Source of the DNA: JAGPUQ01 sp049325095
Lineage (GTDB): Bacteria > Pseudomonadota > Gammaproteobacteria > Pseudomonadales > Porticoccaceae
Reading direction: 5' to 3'
DNA length: 7,575 nucleotides
NCBI GenBank assembly: GCA_049325095.1
Contig: JBMOPO010000029.1
Span: forward strand, 1-7,575
Shown one piece after another: positions 1 to 5,882 of the stretch. The translations under genes were made by a program, and so were the position numbers. The notes below the pieces were generated by a model. That model saw only the letters and a program-made list of their open reading frames with translations, did no database searches and had not been told where the DNA came from. Numbering within the stretch: the stretch's first letter is position 1; each line of letters starts with the position of its first letter.

Positions 1-58
1 CTCGATCCGCGACCGGCCATCACTGGCCGGGCTGAGGGCTTGAAAAATTCACCAGCTC
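1..58 (-). repeat. Structured intergenic repeat, left copy (cut by window edge)
   Basis: This stretch begins directly after the pgeF stop codon, reading on the minus strand. It is the inverted counterpart of 7212-7269: 47 of 58 positions match with no gaps, and the last 14 are identical. Read as minus-strand RNA it has three parts. First is a hairpin with stem TGAA/TTCA around TTT, extended by GCT/AGC across a GG bulge (plus-strand 38-56). Second is a perfect 7-bp stem CCGGCCA/TGGCCGG closed by the GNRA loop GTGA (plus-strand 13-30). Third is the start of GGATCGAG, which in the right copy is half of a longer hairpin and here is cut by the window edge. It is not coding and has no run of T after a stem as an intrinsic terminator would. 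I do not recognise it as REP, ERIC or another named family. Confidence 0.8.
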
Positions 59-796
59 TCAAGGCTGGATCCAGATCAGCGCCGCCATGCGCCCGGTGAC
101 GCCGTGGCGGCGATGGGAGTAGAAGCGCCGCGGGTCCTCCAGGGTGCACAGGTCGCCGCCGTGGATGGATCCCGCCGGAACCCCGGCCGCGACCAGTTGG
201 GCGCGGGCGATGCCCGGGAGGTCGGCGCGCCAGTGCCCGGGCCGGGCGGCGGGCCGAAACCAGGGGTCGGCGCCGGCGAAGGCGGCGCGCACCTCCTCGC
301 CCACCTCGTAGCAGGCGCCGCAGATGGCCGGCCCCAGCCAGGCGAGCCAGCGCCCGGGCGGCAGCGCCAGCGCGGCGAGCGCGCGCGGGATGATGCCGGC
401 GGCGAGCCCGCGCCAGCCGCCGTGCAGCGCGGCCACCAGGCTGCCGTCGCGATCGCAGAGCAGGATCGGCAGGCAGTCGGCGCTCTGTACCGCGCACACT
501 ACGCCGGGGCGCCGGGTCCAACTGGCGTCGCCGCGGCGCTCGCGGCCATCGCCCTCGGCGGCGACCAGGTCGGTGCCGTGCACCTGGTGCAGCCACTGGG
601 GCACTCCGGGCAGCCCCAGTTCGCGCGCCAGCAGCGCCCGGTTGGCGGCCACCGCGGCCGGCGCGTCGCCCACCCGCTCAGCCAGATTGAAGGACGCCCA
701 GGGGCCCTGGCTGTGGCCGCCGAGCCGGGTGGTGCAGGCGGCCCGCACCCGGGCCGGGGCGGGCCACTGCGGGCGGAGGAAGGATTCAGCCGCCAT
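59..796 (-). CDS. pgeF: PgeF/YfiH peptidoglycan editing factor (laccase-domain, Cu-oxidase_4 family)
   Basis: The 245-residue product is the usual full length for the YfiH/PgeF family. In E. coli this cytoplasmic protein keeps L-serine from replacing L-alanine in peptidoglycan precursors; family members also act on purine nucleosides (phosphorolysis or deamination of adenosine and inosine). Family signatures are visible: LHQVHGTD (69-76), SADCLPILLCD (105-115), ALHGGWRGLAAG (123-134) and GPAICGACYEVG (155-166). His73, Cys108 and His125 are the expected metal-ligand trio. I chose the ATG at 796 because homology begins there (MAAESFLRPQWP). An upstream in-frame ATG at 925 would add 43 residues of arginine/proline-rich sequence that is the rluD gene read in another frame. 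The start lies inside the end of rluD (11-bp overlap), and no strong Shine-Dalgarno sequence precedes it, so translational coupling is likely. The stop codon abuts the left copy of the structured repeat. Confidence 0.95.
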   Translation of the reverse strand: MAAESFLRPQWPAPARVRAACTTRLGGHSQGPWASFNLAERVGDAPAAVAANRALLARELGLPGVPQWLHQVHGTDLVAAEGDGRERRGDASWTRRPGVVCAVQSADCLPILLCDRDGSLVAALHGGWRGLAAGIIPRALAALALPPGRWLAWLGPAICGACYEVGEEVRAAFAGADPWFRPAARPGHWRADLPGIARAQLVAAGVPAGSIHGGDLCTLEDPRRFYSHRRHGVTGRMAALIWIQP

Positions 797-1739
797 CGCC
801 GGCCAGGGCCGCCAGCAGGGCGGCGAAATCCGCCGGCAGGGGCGCCTCCCAGGACATTTCCTCGCCGCTGCCCGGATGGCGCAGCGCCAGGCGGGCGGCG
901 TGCAGCGCCTGGCGGCGGAAGCCACGCAGCGCGGCCTCGGTCGCGGCGCCGGCCCCGGCGGGGATCTGCAACCGGCCGCCGTAGACGGGATCGCCCACCA
1001 GCGGATGCCCGAGGTGCGCCAGGTGCACCCGGATCTGGTGGGTGCGGCCGGTCTCCAGGCTGACCCGCAGCAGGGTGTGGGCCGGGAACCGGCGCAGGAT
1101 TCGATAGTGGGAGACGGCCTCGCGGCCGCCGCGCACCACCGCCATGCGGGTGCGTGCGCTCGGGTGGCGTCCGATGGGCGCGGTCACGGTGCCGCCGCCG
1201 ATCACCCGGCCGCGGACCAGGGCGTCGTACTCGCGGCGCACGCTGCGCGCGCGCAGTTGCGCGACCAGGCTGGTGTGCGCGCGCAGGGTCTTGGCCACCA
1301 CCAGCAGGCCGGTAGTGTCCTTGTCGAGCCGGTGGACGATGCCGGCGCGGGGCAGGGCGCGCAGCGCCGGGCAGTGCAGCAGCAGGCCGTTGAGCAGGGT
1401 GCGGTCGCGGTTGCCGGCCGCCGGGTGCACCACCACGCCGGCCGGCTTGTCGACCACCAGCAGTTCGGCGTCCTCGTGGACCAGGCGGAAGGGGACCGCC
1501 TGCCGCTCCCAGTCCCCGGCCGCCTCCACCCGGGCGTCGAGCTCCAGCCATTCGCCGCCCAGCACCAGATCCCGGCGCCGCCGCCGGCCGCCGTCGACCA
1601 GCAGCGCGCCGGCCTCGATCCAGGCCTGCAGCCGGGCGCGGGAGAAGTCGGCCCACAGCGCCGCGGCGGCCTGGTCGAGCCGGCTGCCGCCCAGAGCTGA
1701 CGGGATCTGCGCGCGGCGGCGCACGGTTTGGGTGGCCAT
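786..1739 (-). CDS. rluD: RluD, 23S rRNA pseudouridine(1911/1915/1917) synthase
   Basis: This 317-residue enzyme of the RsuA/RluA family isomerises uridines in helix 69 of 23S rRNA (1911, 1915 and 1917 in E. coli) and is needed for normal 50S maturation. An N-terminal S4 RNA-binding domain covers roughly residues 14-75 (SRLDQAAAALWADFSRARLQ..IEAGALLVDG). The catalytic domain follows, with the family motif VHRLDKDTTGLLVVAK at 135-150; Asp139 is the nucleophile. Further conserved blocks are GRTHQIRVHL (231-240) and LGHPLVGDPVYGG (243-255). Assignment to RluD rather than RluC rests on the exact HRLDKDTTGL motif, the length and the neighbours: it is divergent from bamD and followed by pgeF, as in E. 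coli (rluD-yfiH-clpB). The ATG at 1739 lacks a clear Shine-Dalgarno sequence, but the homology starts close to it. Confidence 0.96.
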   Translation of the reverse strand: MATQTVRRRAQIPSALGGSRLDQAAAALWADFSRARLQAWIEAGALLVDGGRRRRRDLVLGGEWLELDARVEAAGDWERQAVPFRLVHEDAELLVVDKPAGVVVHPAAGNRDRTLLNGLLLHCPALRALPRAGIVHRLDKDTTGLLVVAKTLRAHTSLVAQLRARSVRREYDALVRGRVIGGGTVTAPIGRHPSARTRMAVVRGGREAVSHYRILRRFPAHTLLRVSLETGRTHQIRVHLAHLGHPLVGDPVYGGRLQIPAGAGAATEAALRGFRRQALHAARLALRHPGSGEEMSWEAPLPADFAALLAALAGDGG

Positions 1740-1751
1740 GGGCGGTCGGTT

Positions 1752-1779
1752 TTGGCCGGGTCGGCGACTGTGGTTAAAT
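1752..1779 (+). promoter_or_regulatory. Putative sigma70-type promoter of bamD
   Basis: In the 96-bp gap between the divergent rluD and bamD starts, TTGGCC (1752-1757, 4/6 to TTGACA) and TTAAAT (1774-1779, 4/6 to TATAAT) are 16 bp apart. They lie in the only AT-rich patch of the gap, which continues as CCTTTTTAGC at 1785-1794. The position gives a leader of about 50 nt before the bamD ATG. This is a consensus reading only. No equally good promoter was seen for rluD on the other strand, although one must lie here or overlap this patch. Confidence 0.4.
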
Positions 1780-1821
1780 GACCGCCTTTTTAGCAGGGCT
1801 CGCGGGGACGCTCAATGCCGC

Positions 1822-1826
1822 GGGAG
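1822..1826 (+). promoter_or_regulatory. Ribosome binding site fixing the bamD start
   Basis: GGGAG lies 9 nt before the ATG at 1836. An in-frame ATG at 1815 has no comparable site, and starting there would put MPREWTT before the signal peptide. The site therefore supports 1836 as the true start. Confidence 0.7.
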
Positions 1827-1835
1827 TGGACCACC

Positions 1836-2819
1836 ATGCGACTGTTGGCGATCGGTTTGTGCCTGGGCCTGCTGTGCGGCTGCGCCTGGATGGATTCCGC
1901 GGAGGATGAACGCAAGGAGGCGGAGGAGCGCACCAAGGATTTCACCGAGAAGGATTTCTACGACGCCATCCAGGCCGAGCTGACCGCCCGCAACTGGACC
2001 AAGGCGATCGAGAACCTGGAGGCGCTGGAGGCCCGCTTTCCGTTCGGCACCTATGCCGAGCAGGCACAACTGGAGCTGATCTACGCCTATCACCAGAGCC
2101 TCAACCACGAGGCGGCGATCGCCGCCGCCGACCGCTTCATCCGCCTCCATCCGCGCCATCCCAATGTCGATTACGCCTACTACGTGAAGGGCATGTCGCT
2201 GCTCGCCTCGGGCCGCGGCCTGTTCGAGCAGTATCTGCCGCGCGATGCGAGCAAGCGCGATCCCGGCGCCGCCCGCCAGGCGTTCAACGCCTTCAGCGAG
2301 CTGCTCAATGCCTTTCCCGACAGCAGCTACGCGCCGGATGCCCGCCAGCACATGGTCTATCTGCGCAACCTGCTGGCCCGGCAGGAAATCCACGCCGCCA
2401 ACTATTATTTCAAGCGCGGCGCCTACCTGGCGGCGACCAACCGGGGCCGCTACGTGGTGGAGAACTACCAGCAGACCCCGGCGGTGGCCGACGCCCTGGC
2501 GGTGATGGCACAGGGCTATCACCTGCTGGGCCTGCCGGAGCTGGCCGACCACGCGGCGCGCACCCTGGCGCTCAACTACCCCGATCATCCGGCGCTGGAC
2601 GCGCAGGGCAATTTCCGCTATCAGGACGACGTGCTGGACCGGGATTCGTGGTGGCACAAGTTGACCCTGGGGCGCTTCACCCCCGAGCGGCCGCCCCACT
2701 TCGATTCCCGGCCCGAGTATGGCGCCGACGGCGACCGGGGTGCGCCGCAACCGCAGGAGAACGAGCCGCCCCGGCGGCGATCCTGGCTGAACTGGCTGAC
2801 CTTCGGGCTGCTGGGTTGA
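1836..2819 (+). CDS. bamD: BamD, outer membrane protein assembly factor (lipoprotein, TPR)
   Basis: BamD is the essential lipoprotein of the BAM complex. It sits on the periplasmic face of the outer membrane and works with BamA to fold beta-barrel proteins. The 327-residue product has a type II signal peptide (MRLLAIGLCLGLL) with lipobox LCGC and lipidated Cys16; Ala at +2 is compatible with outer-membrane sorting. TPR-like repeats follow from about residue 35, with blocks matching E. coli BamD: ENLEALEARFPFG, LELIYAYHQ, DRFIRLHPRHPNVDY and AANYYFKRGAYLAA. E. coli BamD is 245 residues. Here there is an extra C-terminal tail of about 70 residues, rich in Pro, Arg and Asp/Glu, ending RSWLNWLTFGLLG. 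Similar tails occur, as I recall, in other non-enteric gammaproteobacteria, so this is not necessarily unusual. The gene is divergent from rluD, and a MarR-type gene starts 60 bp after its stop. Confidence 0.95.
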   Translation: MRLLAIGLCLGLLCGCAWMDSAEDERKEAEERTKDFTEKDFYDAIQAELTARNWTKAIENLEALEARFPFGTYAEQAQLELIYAYHQSLNHEAAIAAADRFIRLHPRHPNVDYAYYVKGMSLLASGRGLFEQYLPRDASKRDPGAARQAFNAFSELLNAFPDSSYAPDARQHMVYLRNLLARQEIHAANYYFKRGAYLAATNRGRYVVENYQQTPAVADALAVMAQGYHLLGLPELADHAARTLALNYPDHPALDAQGNFRYQDDVLDRDSWWHKLTLGRFTPERPPHFDSRPEYGADGDRGAPQPQENEPPRRRSWLNWLTFGLLG

Positions 2820-2839
2820 CCGGCCGGGGCTGCCGGTCA
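2817..2839 (+). other. GC-rich hairpin spanning the bamD stop codon
   Basis: TGACCGGC (2817-2824) and GCCGGTCA (2832-2839) form a perfect 8-bp stem with a 7-nt loop. The first three bases are the bamD stop codon. No T-run follows, so it is not a canonical intrinsic terminator. It could attenuate or stabilise a bamD-marR transcript. Confidence 0.55.
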
Positions 2840-2866
2840 CCGCCCGCCCGCCGGGGCCCACTGCCG

Positions 2867-2871
2867 CAGGA
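2867..2871 (+). promoter_or_regulatory. Ribosome binding site supporting a GTG start of the MarR gene
   Basis: CAGGA lies 7 nt before GTG at 2879. The open frame continues upstream into bamD, but that part encodes low-complexity shadow sequence. The next ATG (2933) would remove the first dimerisation helix. Confidence 0.55.
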
Positions 2872-2878
2872 TATCCAG

Positions 2879-3343
2879 GTGCTGGATCTGTCGAACAATC
2901 TGATCCGCAAGATCGGCCTGCTGTACCGCTACATGATGCGGGCCATCGACATCGAGATGGCCGCGCTCGACATCGGCGCCGGCCGCTTCTCCTATCTGTT
3001 CATGCTCTACATCCGCGAGGGGCTGACCCAGCAGGAGATGGCCTGCCGCCTCCAGGCGGACAAGGCCGCGGTGGCGCGCACCCTGGCGCAGATGGAGCGG
3101 CAGGGCTTCGTGGCGCGCCGCCCCGACGCCAGCGACCGGCGGATCACCCGGGTCTATCTCACCGACCGTTCCCGGGCGCTGCGCGGCGCCCTGGAGGAAG
3201 CGGTGCAGAAGGTCCTGACGCACCTGCGCGGCGATCTGGCCGCCGCGGAGGTGCAGCAACTCGAAGCGCAGCTCGGCGCCATGCTGGGGCGGCTCGACGA
3301 CCACTACCAGGTGGGCCAGAAGGGCGGCCGCCCTTCGGCCTGA
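2879..3343 (+). CDS. MarR-family transcriptional regulator
   Basis: The 154-residue product has typical MarR length and layout. An N-terminal dimerisation helix (LIRKIGLLYRYMMRAID, 8-24) is followed by the segment GAGRFSYLFMLYIREGLTQQEMACRL. The winged helix-turn-helix has its recognition helix near ADKAAVARTLAQMERQGFVAR (60-80). The wing carries the MarR signature D-x-S-D-R-R (83-88: DASDRR) followed by TRVYLT, and C-terminal helices then close the dimer. Members of the family are usually cytoplasmic dimeric repressors released by phenolic or other small ligands, or by oxidation. This protein has a single Cys (Cys56), inside the DNA-binding domain, so thiol sensing of the OhrR type is not obvious. 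It may be co-transcribed with bamD (60-bp gap) or have its own promoter, which I do not see. The target is unknown; divergent-gene logic gives no clue because its downstream neighbour is convergent. Confidence 0.85.
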   Translation: MLDLSNNLIRKIGLLYRYMMRAIDIEMAALDIGAGRFSYLFMLYIREGLTQQEMACRLQADKAAVARTLAQMERQGFVARRPDASDRRITRVYLTDRSRALRGALEEAVQKVLTHLRGDLAAAEVQQLEAQLGAMLGRLDDHYQVGQKGGRPSA

Positions 3344-3357
3344 GGCCGCTCAGGCCG
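3336..3357. terminator. Putative bidirectional hairpin between convergent genes
   Basis: CGGCCTGAG (3336-3344) and CTCAGGCCG (3349-3357) make a perfect 9-bp stem with loop GCCG. The stem contains both the marR stop (TGA 3341-3343) and the reverse-strand stop of the FTR1 gene (3350-3352); the two coding ends are only 6 bp apart. There is no T-run on either side, so termination by this hairpin alone is uncertain. Confidence 0.5.
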
Positions 3358-4171
3358 CGGAGACCGCCGCGGGTTCCGAGCGCCGCAGGCAGCGGCTGCC
3401 GGCCACCAGGGCAACCACCACGGCACCGTAGAACAGCAACTGCATGCCGGAGGGCTCGGCCTCGTAGCCGATCAGGGTGCCGAGCAGGGTGCCGGCCACG
3501 GAATCGTTGCGCAGCAGCCAGCCGGTGTCCCACAGGTAGCCCAGCGACGGCAGATAATCGGCCTGGATCAGGTATTTGGCCGCCTGTCCCGCCATGCCCG
3601 CGGCGAGCAGGGTGAGCAGCGCGCCGGACACTGCGAACAACTGCCGGGAGGGAATGCCGAGCAGGCCGGCGTAGAGCGCCGCGCCCGCCAGGGCGCCGAG
3701 CGCCACCCCGGCCGCGGAGCCGGCGAACAGGGCGGTCGCACCGGAACCGCCGGCGGCGATACCGTGCAGGAACAGCACCACTTCGGAGCCTTCGCGCAGC
3801 ACCGCAAGGCCCACCAGGGCGGCGAGGATGCGCGGTGGCCGCTCGCCGGCGCGCACTGCGCGGGCGGCGGCATCGGCGGCGCGGGCCAGTTGCCGGCCAT
3901 GCCGGGACATCCACAGGATATGGCTGCCCAGCAGTGCCACCACGATCAGCAGCACCAGGGCGTTGAACAGCTCCTGCCCCATCCCCGAGGCCAGCCCGGC
4001 GATCGCATCGGCGCCCAGCGCCACCAGCGCCGCACCGGCGATGCCGCCGCCGATGCCCAGCGCCACCATCAGCCCGCGGCCGGACAGGCCCCGGGTGGCG
4101 GCACAGACGACGCCCACCACCAGGGCGGCTTCCAGCACCTCGCGAAAGACGATGATCAGCGCGCTCAACAT
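3350..4171 (-). CDS. FTR1-family high-affinity iron permease
   Basis: This 273-residue polytopic inner-membrane protein is of the Ftr1/EfeU family (OFeT), which moves iron across the cytoplasmic membrane after handling by periplasmic partners. The two diagnostic iron-binding motifs are present at the expected spacing: REVLE at 10-14 in the first helix and REGSE at 126-130 in the fourth. About seven hydrophobic segments can be read: around 3-24, 33-53, 68-88, 116-138, 145-172, 178-198 and 243-262. GGAG lies 6 nt before the ATG at 4171. The gene follows the cupredoxin-like gene by 13 bp on the same strand and almost certainly shares its Fur-controlled promoter. No EfeO/EfeB pair, P19 or polyferredoxin gene is nearby, so this is a two-gene version of the system. 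The gene ends tail-to-tail with the MarR gene. Confidence 0.93.
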   Translation of the reverse strand: MLSALIIVFREVLEAALVVGVVCAATRGLSGRGLMVALGIGGGIAGAALVALGADAIAGLASGMGQELFNALVLLIVVALLGSHILWMSRHGRQLARAADAAARAVRAGERPPRILAALVGLAVLREGSEVVLFLHGIAAGGSGATALFAGSAAGVALGALAGAALYAGLLGIPSRQLFAVSGALLTLLAAGMAGQAAKYLIQADYLPSLGYLWDTGWLLRNDSVAGTLLGTLIGYEAEPSGMQLLFYGAVVVALVAGSRCLRRSEPAAVSAA

Positions 4172-4184
4172 GGCCGGCTCCGGT

Positions 4185-4505
4185 TCACTCGGCGATCAAC
4201 ACGCCCTGCGCGGTCTCCTGGTGGAACTCGCCGAAAAACCGGTAGCTGCCGGGTTTCAGCGGGCCGACGGGAATCTTCGCGCTACGCCGGCCGGAGATGA
4301 CCTTCTCGCGGTGCAGGTCGTGGCTTTCGAACTCCTCCGGGGTGGCGTCCTGGTTGTCGACCACCAGCACCAGCTTGGCCGCCGCCGGCACCCGCACTTC
4401 CGCCGGTTCGAAGCGGTGGTCCTTGATCAGGATGTGGATTTCCGGCACCTCGGCCGCGCCGGCCGGGGCCGCCAGCAGCAGGATCGCCATCGCCAGTCTG
4501 CGCAT
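4185..4505 (-). CDS. Secreted cupredoxin-like (EfeO-type Cup domain) protein, partner of FTR1 permease
   Basis: The 106-residue product has an N-terminal signal peptide (MRRLAMAILLLAAPAGAA, cleavage likely near residue 18) followed by a single cupredoxin fold of about 88 residues. Recognisable blocks are EIHILIKDHRFEPAEVRVPA, LVLVVDNQDATPEEFES, HREKVISG, IPVGPLKPGSYRFFGEFH and TAQGVLIAE. They match the cupredoxin_1 / EfeO N-terminal domain pattern found beside bacterial FTR1 permeases. The mature protein has no cysteine, so it cannot hold a normal type 1 (blue) copper site. It keeps acidic and histidine residues (EEFESHDLH, EFH) that could bind iron or copper at the periplasmic face. Its inferred role is to bind or present iron to the permease 13 bp downstream. 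A TTG at 4517 opens the frame further, but the GGAGG there is the ribosome binding site for ATG 4505. Confidence 0.88.
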   Translation of the reverse strand: MRRLAMAILLLAAPAGAAEVPEIHILIKDHRFEPAEVRVPAAAKLVLVVDNQDATPEEFESHDLHREKVISGRRSAKIPVGPLKPGSYRFFGEFHQETAQGVLIAE

Positions 4506-4510
4506 CGCCA

Positions 4511-4515
4511 CCTCC
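4511..4515 (-). promoter_or_regulatory. Ribosome binding site deciding the cupredoxin start
   Basis: On the minus strand GGAGG stands 5 nt before ATG at 4505. It overlaps the codons that would follow a TTG start at 4517, so the TTG start is unlikely. Confidence 0.8.
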
Positions 4516-4532
4516 AATCCACCTGGGGATAG

Positions 4533-4562
4533 ATGCTAATGGTTATCAACTGGGTAAGTAAA
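4533..4562 (-). promoter_or_regulatory. Promoter with Fur box for the cupredoxin-FTR1 operon
   Basis: Plus-strand 4534-4548 reads TGCTAATGGTTATCA. This matches the Fur 7-1-7 consensus TGATAATnATTATCA at 12 of 14 fixed positions, with six of seven matching in each half. On the minus strand a possible -35 TTTACT (4557-4562) and -10 TAGCAT (4533-4538) are 18 bp apart, so the Fur box covers the -10 element, a normal position for repression by Fe-Fur. Transcription would start near 4526, about 20 nt before the ATG. The Fur reading is much firmer than the exact promoter hexamers. Confidence 0.75.
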
Positions 4563-4584
4563 TGGGTCGGGCGATCGCGGCGGA

Positions 4585-5766
4585 TCAGAGCGCAACCCGG
4601 ATCCGCTCGCGCATCGTCACCGCCTTGGCCCTGGCCGCCGCGATGTCCGCCGCCCGCGCCAGGCACACCCCCATGCGGCGCCGGCCCCGGACCTCGGGCT
4701 TGCCGAACAGCCGCAGTTGGGTGTCGGGTTCGGCCAGCGCCGCCTCCAGGCCCGAGAAGCGCACCTGGTCGGAGTCGCCCTCCACCAGCAGTGCCGCGGA
4801 TGCGGAGGGCCCGTGCTGCACGATGGCGGGGATGGGCAGGCCGAGGATGGCCCGCACGTGGAGGGCGAATTGCGACAGGTCCTGGGAGATCATGGTCACC
4901 ATGCCGGTGTCGTGGGGGCGCGGCGACACCTCGCTGAAGATCACCTCGTCGCCGCGCACGAACAGCTCGACGCCGAACAATCCCCAGCCGCCGAGTTCCG
5001 CGGTGACCCGCTCGGCGATGTCCCGCGCCCGCGCCAGCGCCGGCGCCGACATCGGCTGCGGCTGCCAGGATTCGCGGTAGTCGCCGTCTTCCTGACGGTG
5101 GCCGATGGGCGCGCAGAAGGCGGTGCCGCCGGCGTGGCGCACGGTCAGCAGGGTGATCTCGTAGTCGAATTCGACGAATCCCTCGACGATCACCCGGCCC
5201 GCCCCGGCGCGGCCGCCGGCCTGCGCGTAGGCCCAGGCCGGTGCGAGTTCCTCGGCGCGGCGCACCAGGCTCTGGCCCTTGCCCGAGGAACTCATGATGG
5301 GTTTCACCACGCAGGGCAGGCCGATCGCGGCCACCGCGGCCTGAAACTCGGCCTCGGTGCCCGCGAACCCGTAGGGCGAGGTGGGCAGCCCCAGGGTCTC
5401 GGCGGCCAGGCGGCGGATGCCCTCGCGGTTCATGGTGAGCTGCGCGGCGCGGGCGGTGGGCACCACCAAGTAGCCCTCGGCCTCCAGTTCCACCAGGGTG
5501 TCGGTGGCGATGGCCTCGATCTCCGGCACGATGTAGTGCGGCCGCTCCCGTTCGATGGCCGCGCGCAGGGCGGCGCCGTCGAGCATCGACAGGACCTGGG
5601 AGCGGTGGGCGACCTGCATGGCCGGCGCCTGGGCGTAGCGATCCAGGGCGATGACCTCGCAGCCCAGGCGCTGCAGTTCGATGGCGACCTCCTTGCCCAG
5701 TTCGCCGGCGCCGCACAGCAGCACCCGGGTCGCGGTGGCGGAGAGGGGAGTCCCCAGGGTAGTCAT
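4585..5766 (-). CDS. purT: PurT, formate-dependent phosphoribosylglycinamide formyltransferase (GAR transformylase 2)
   Basis: PurT makes N-formyl-GAR from GAR, formate and ATP through formyl phosphate. This is the folate-independent route for the third step of purine synthesis. The 393-residue length matches E. coli PurT (392). Diagnostic blocks are the N-terminal GAGELGKEVAIELQRLG (19-35), MNREGIRRLAAE (112-123), the ATP-grasp loop VVKPIMSSSGKG (153-164), GGRAGAGRVIVEG (184-196), CAPIGHRQEDGDYRESWQPQ (218-237), GLFGVELFV (262-270) with metal-binding Glu267, and FSEVSPRPHDTGMVT (277-291) with Glu279. The frame is open upstream to 5847, but similarity starts at ATG 5766, which has AAGGA 9 nt upstream (5776-5780). 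A good -10 box lies in the divergent region shared with trhP. No terminator is visible between its stop and the cupredoxin gene 79 bp on, so some read-through into the iron genes is possible. Confidence 0.97.
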   Translation of the reverse strand: MTTLGTPLSATATRVLLCGAGELGKEVAIELQRLGCEVIALDRYAQAPAMQVAHRSQVLSMLDGAALRAAIERERPHYIVPEIEAIATDTLVELEAEGYLVVPTARAAQLTMNREGIRRLAAETLGLPTSPYGFAGTEAEFQAAVAAIGLPCVVKPIMSSSGKGQSLVRRAEELAPAWAYAQAGGRAGAGRVIVEGFVEFDYEITLLTVRHAGGTAFCAPIGHRQEDGDYRESWQPQPMSAPALARARDIAERVTAELGGWGLFGVELFVRGDEVIFSEVSPRPHDTGMVTMISQDLSQFALHVRAILGLPIPAIVQHGPSASAALLVEGDSDQVRFSGLEAALAEPDTQLRLFGKPEVRGRRRMGVCLARAADIAAARAKAVTMRERIRVAL

Positions 5767-5799
5767 GCGGCCGCATCCTTCCGATCGGAACAGGGGCCC

Positions 5800-5805
5800 A
5801 TTATA
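5800..5805 (-). promoter_or_regulatory. purT promoter -10 element
   Basis: The minus strand reads CTCC-TATAAT-GGGC, a perfect sigma70 -10 hexamer 33 bp before the purT ATG. At the right distance there is only GC-rich sequence and no recognisable -35. An activator or other contacts may be needed. Confidence 0.65.
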
Positions 5806-5812
5806 GGAGCGC

Positions 5813-5839
5813 GCCCGGGTTGCGGCGGCCCAACCGGGC
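5813..5839. promoter_or_regulatory. Imperfect inverted repeat between the purT and trhP promoters
   Basis: GCCCGGGTTG (5813-5822) and CAACCGGGC (5831-5839) are complementary apart from one extra G in the left arm, with an 8-nt centre. The repeat sits where both -35 regions would fall. A protein operator is possible. A chance GC-rich palindrome is equally possible. Confidence 0.35.
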
Positions 5840-5848
5840 CCGATCAAC

Positions 5849-5857
5849 TGCTAGAAT
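5849..5857 (+). promoter_or_regulatory. trhP promoter, extended -10
   Basis: TGC-TAGAAT is an extended -10 (TGn plus a 5/6 TATAAT match). It lies 25 bp before the ATG at 5883 and would give a leader of about 19 nt. No -35 match is seen at 5829-5834 (CCCAAC). Confidence 0.55.
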
Positions 5858-5882
5858 CGGCCGCCCGATTATTTTCCGGAAC

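Noticed and set aside
104..1063. Long plus-strand open frames opposite pgeF and rluD (also 324-1700 and 1144-1983)
   Set aside because: They are antisense to genes with clear motifs, have low-complexity Arg/Pro/Ala/Gly composition typical of GC-rich shadow frames, and carry no recognisable domain.
1812..2861. Minus-strand 349-residue frame opposite bamD and minus-strand 5844-7205 opposite trhP
   Set aside because: They are shadows of strongly conserved genes; no ribosome binding site or family motif supports them.
2648..2878. Upstream extension of the MarR frame into bamD
   Set aside because: Those residues are a frame-shifted reading of the bamD tail and gap. The 154-residue product from GTG 2879 has normal MarR length and a ribosome binding site.
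4506..4517. TTG start at 4517 for the cupredoxin gene (adds four residues)
   Set aside because: The GGAGG inside those codons is correctly spaced as the ribosome binding site for ATG 4505, and the signal peptide starts naturally at MRRLAM.
4571..4578. GCGATCGC palindrome downstream of purT, resembling the cyanobacterial HIP1 octamer
   Set aside because: A single clear occurrence in an intergenic gap of a GC-rich gammaproteobacterial window; no enrichment was seen.
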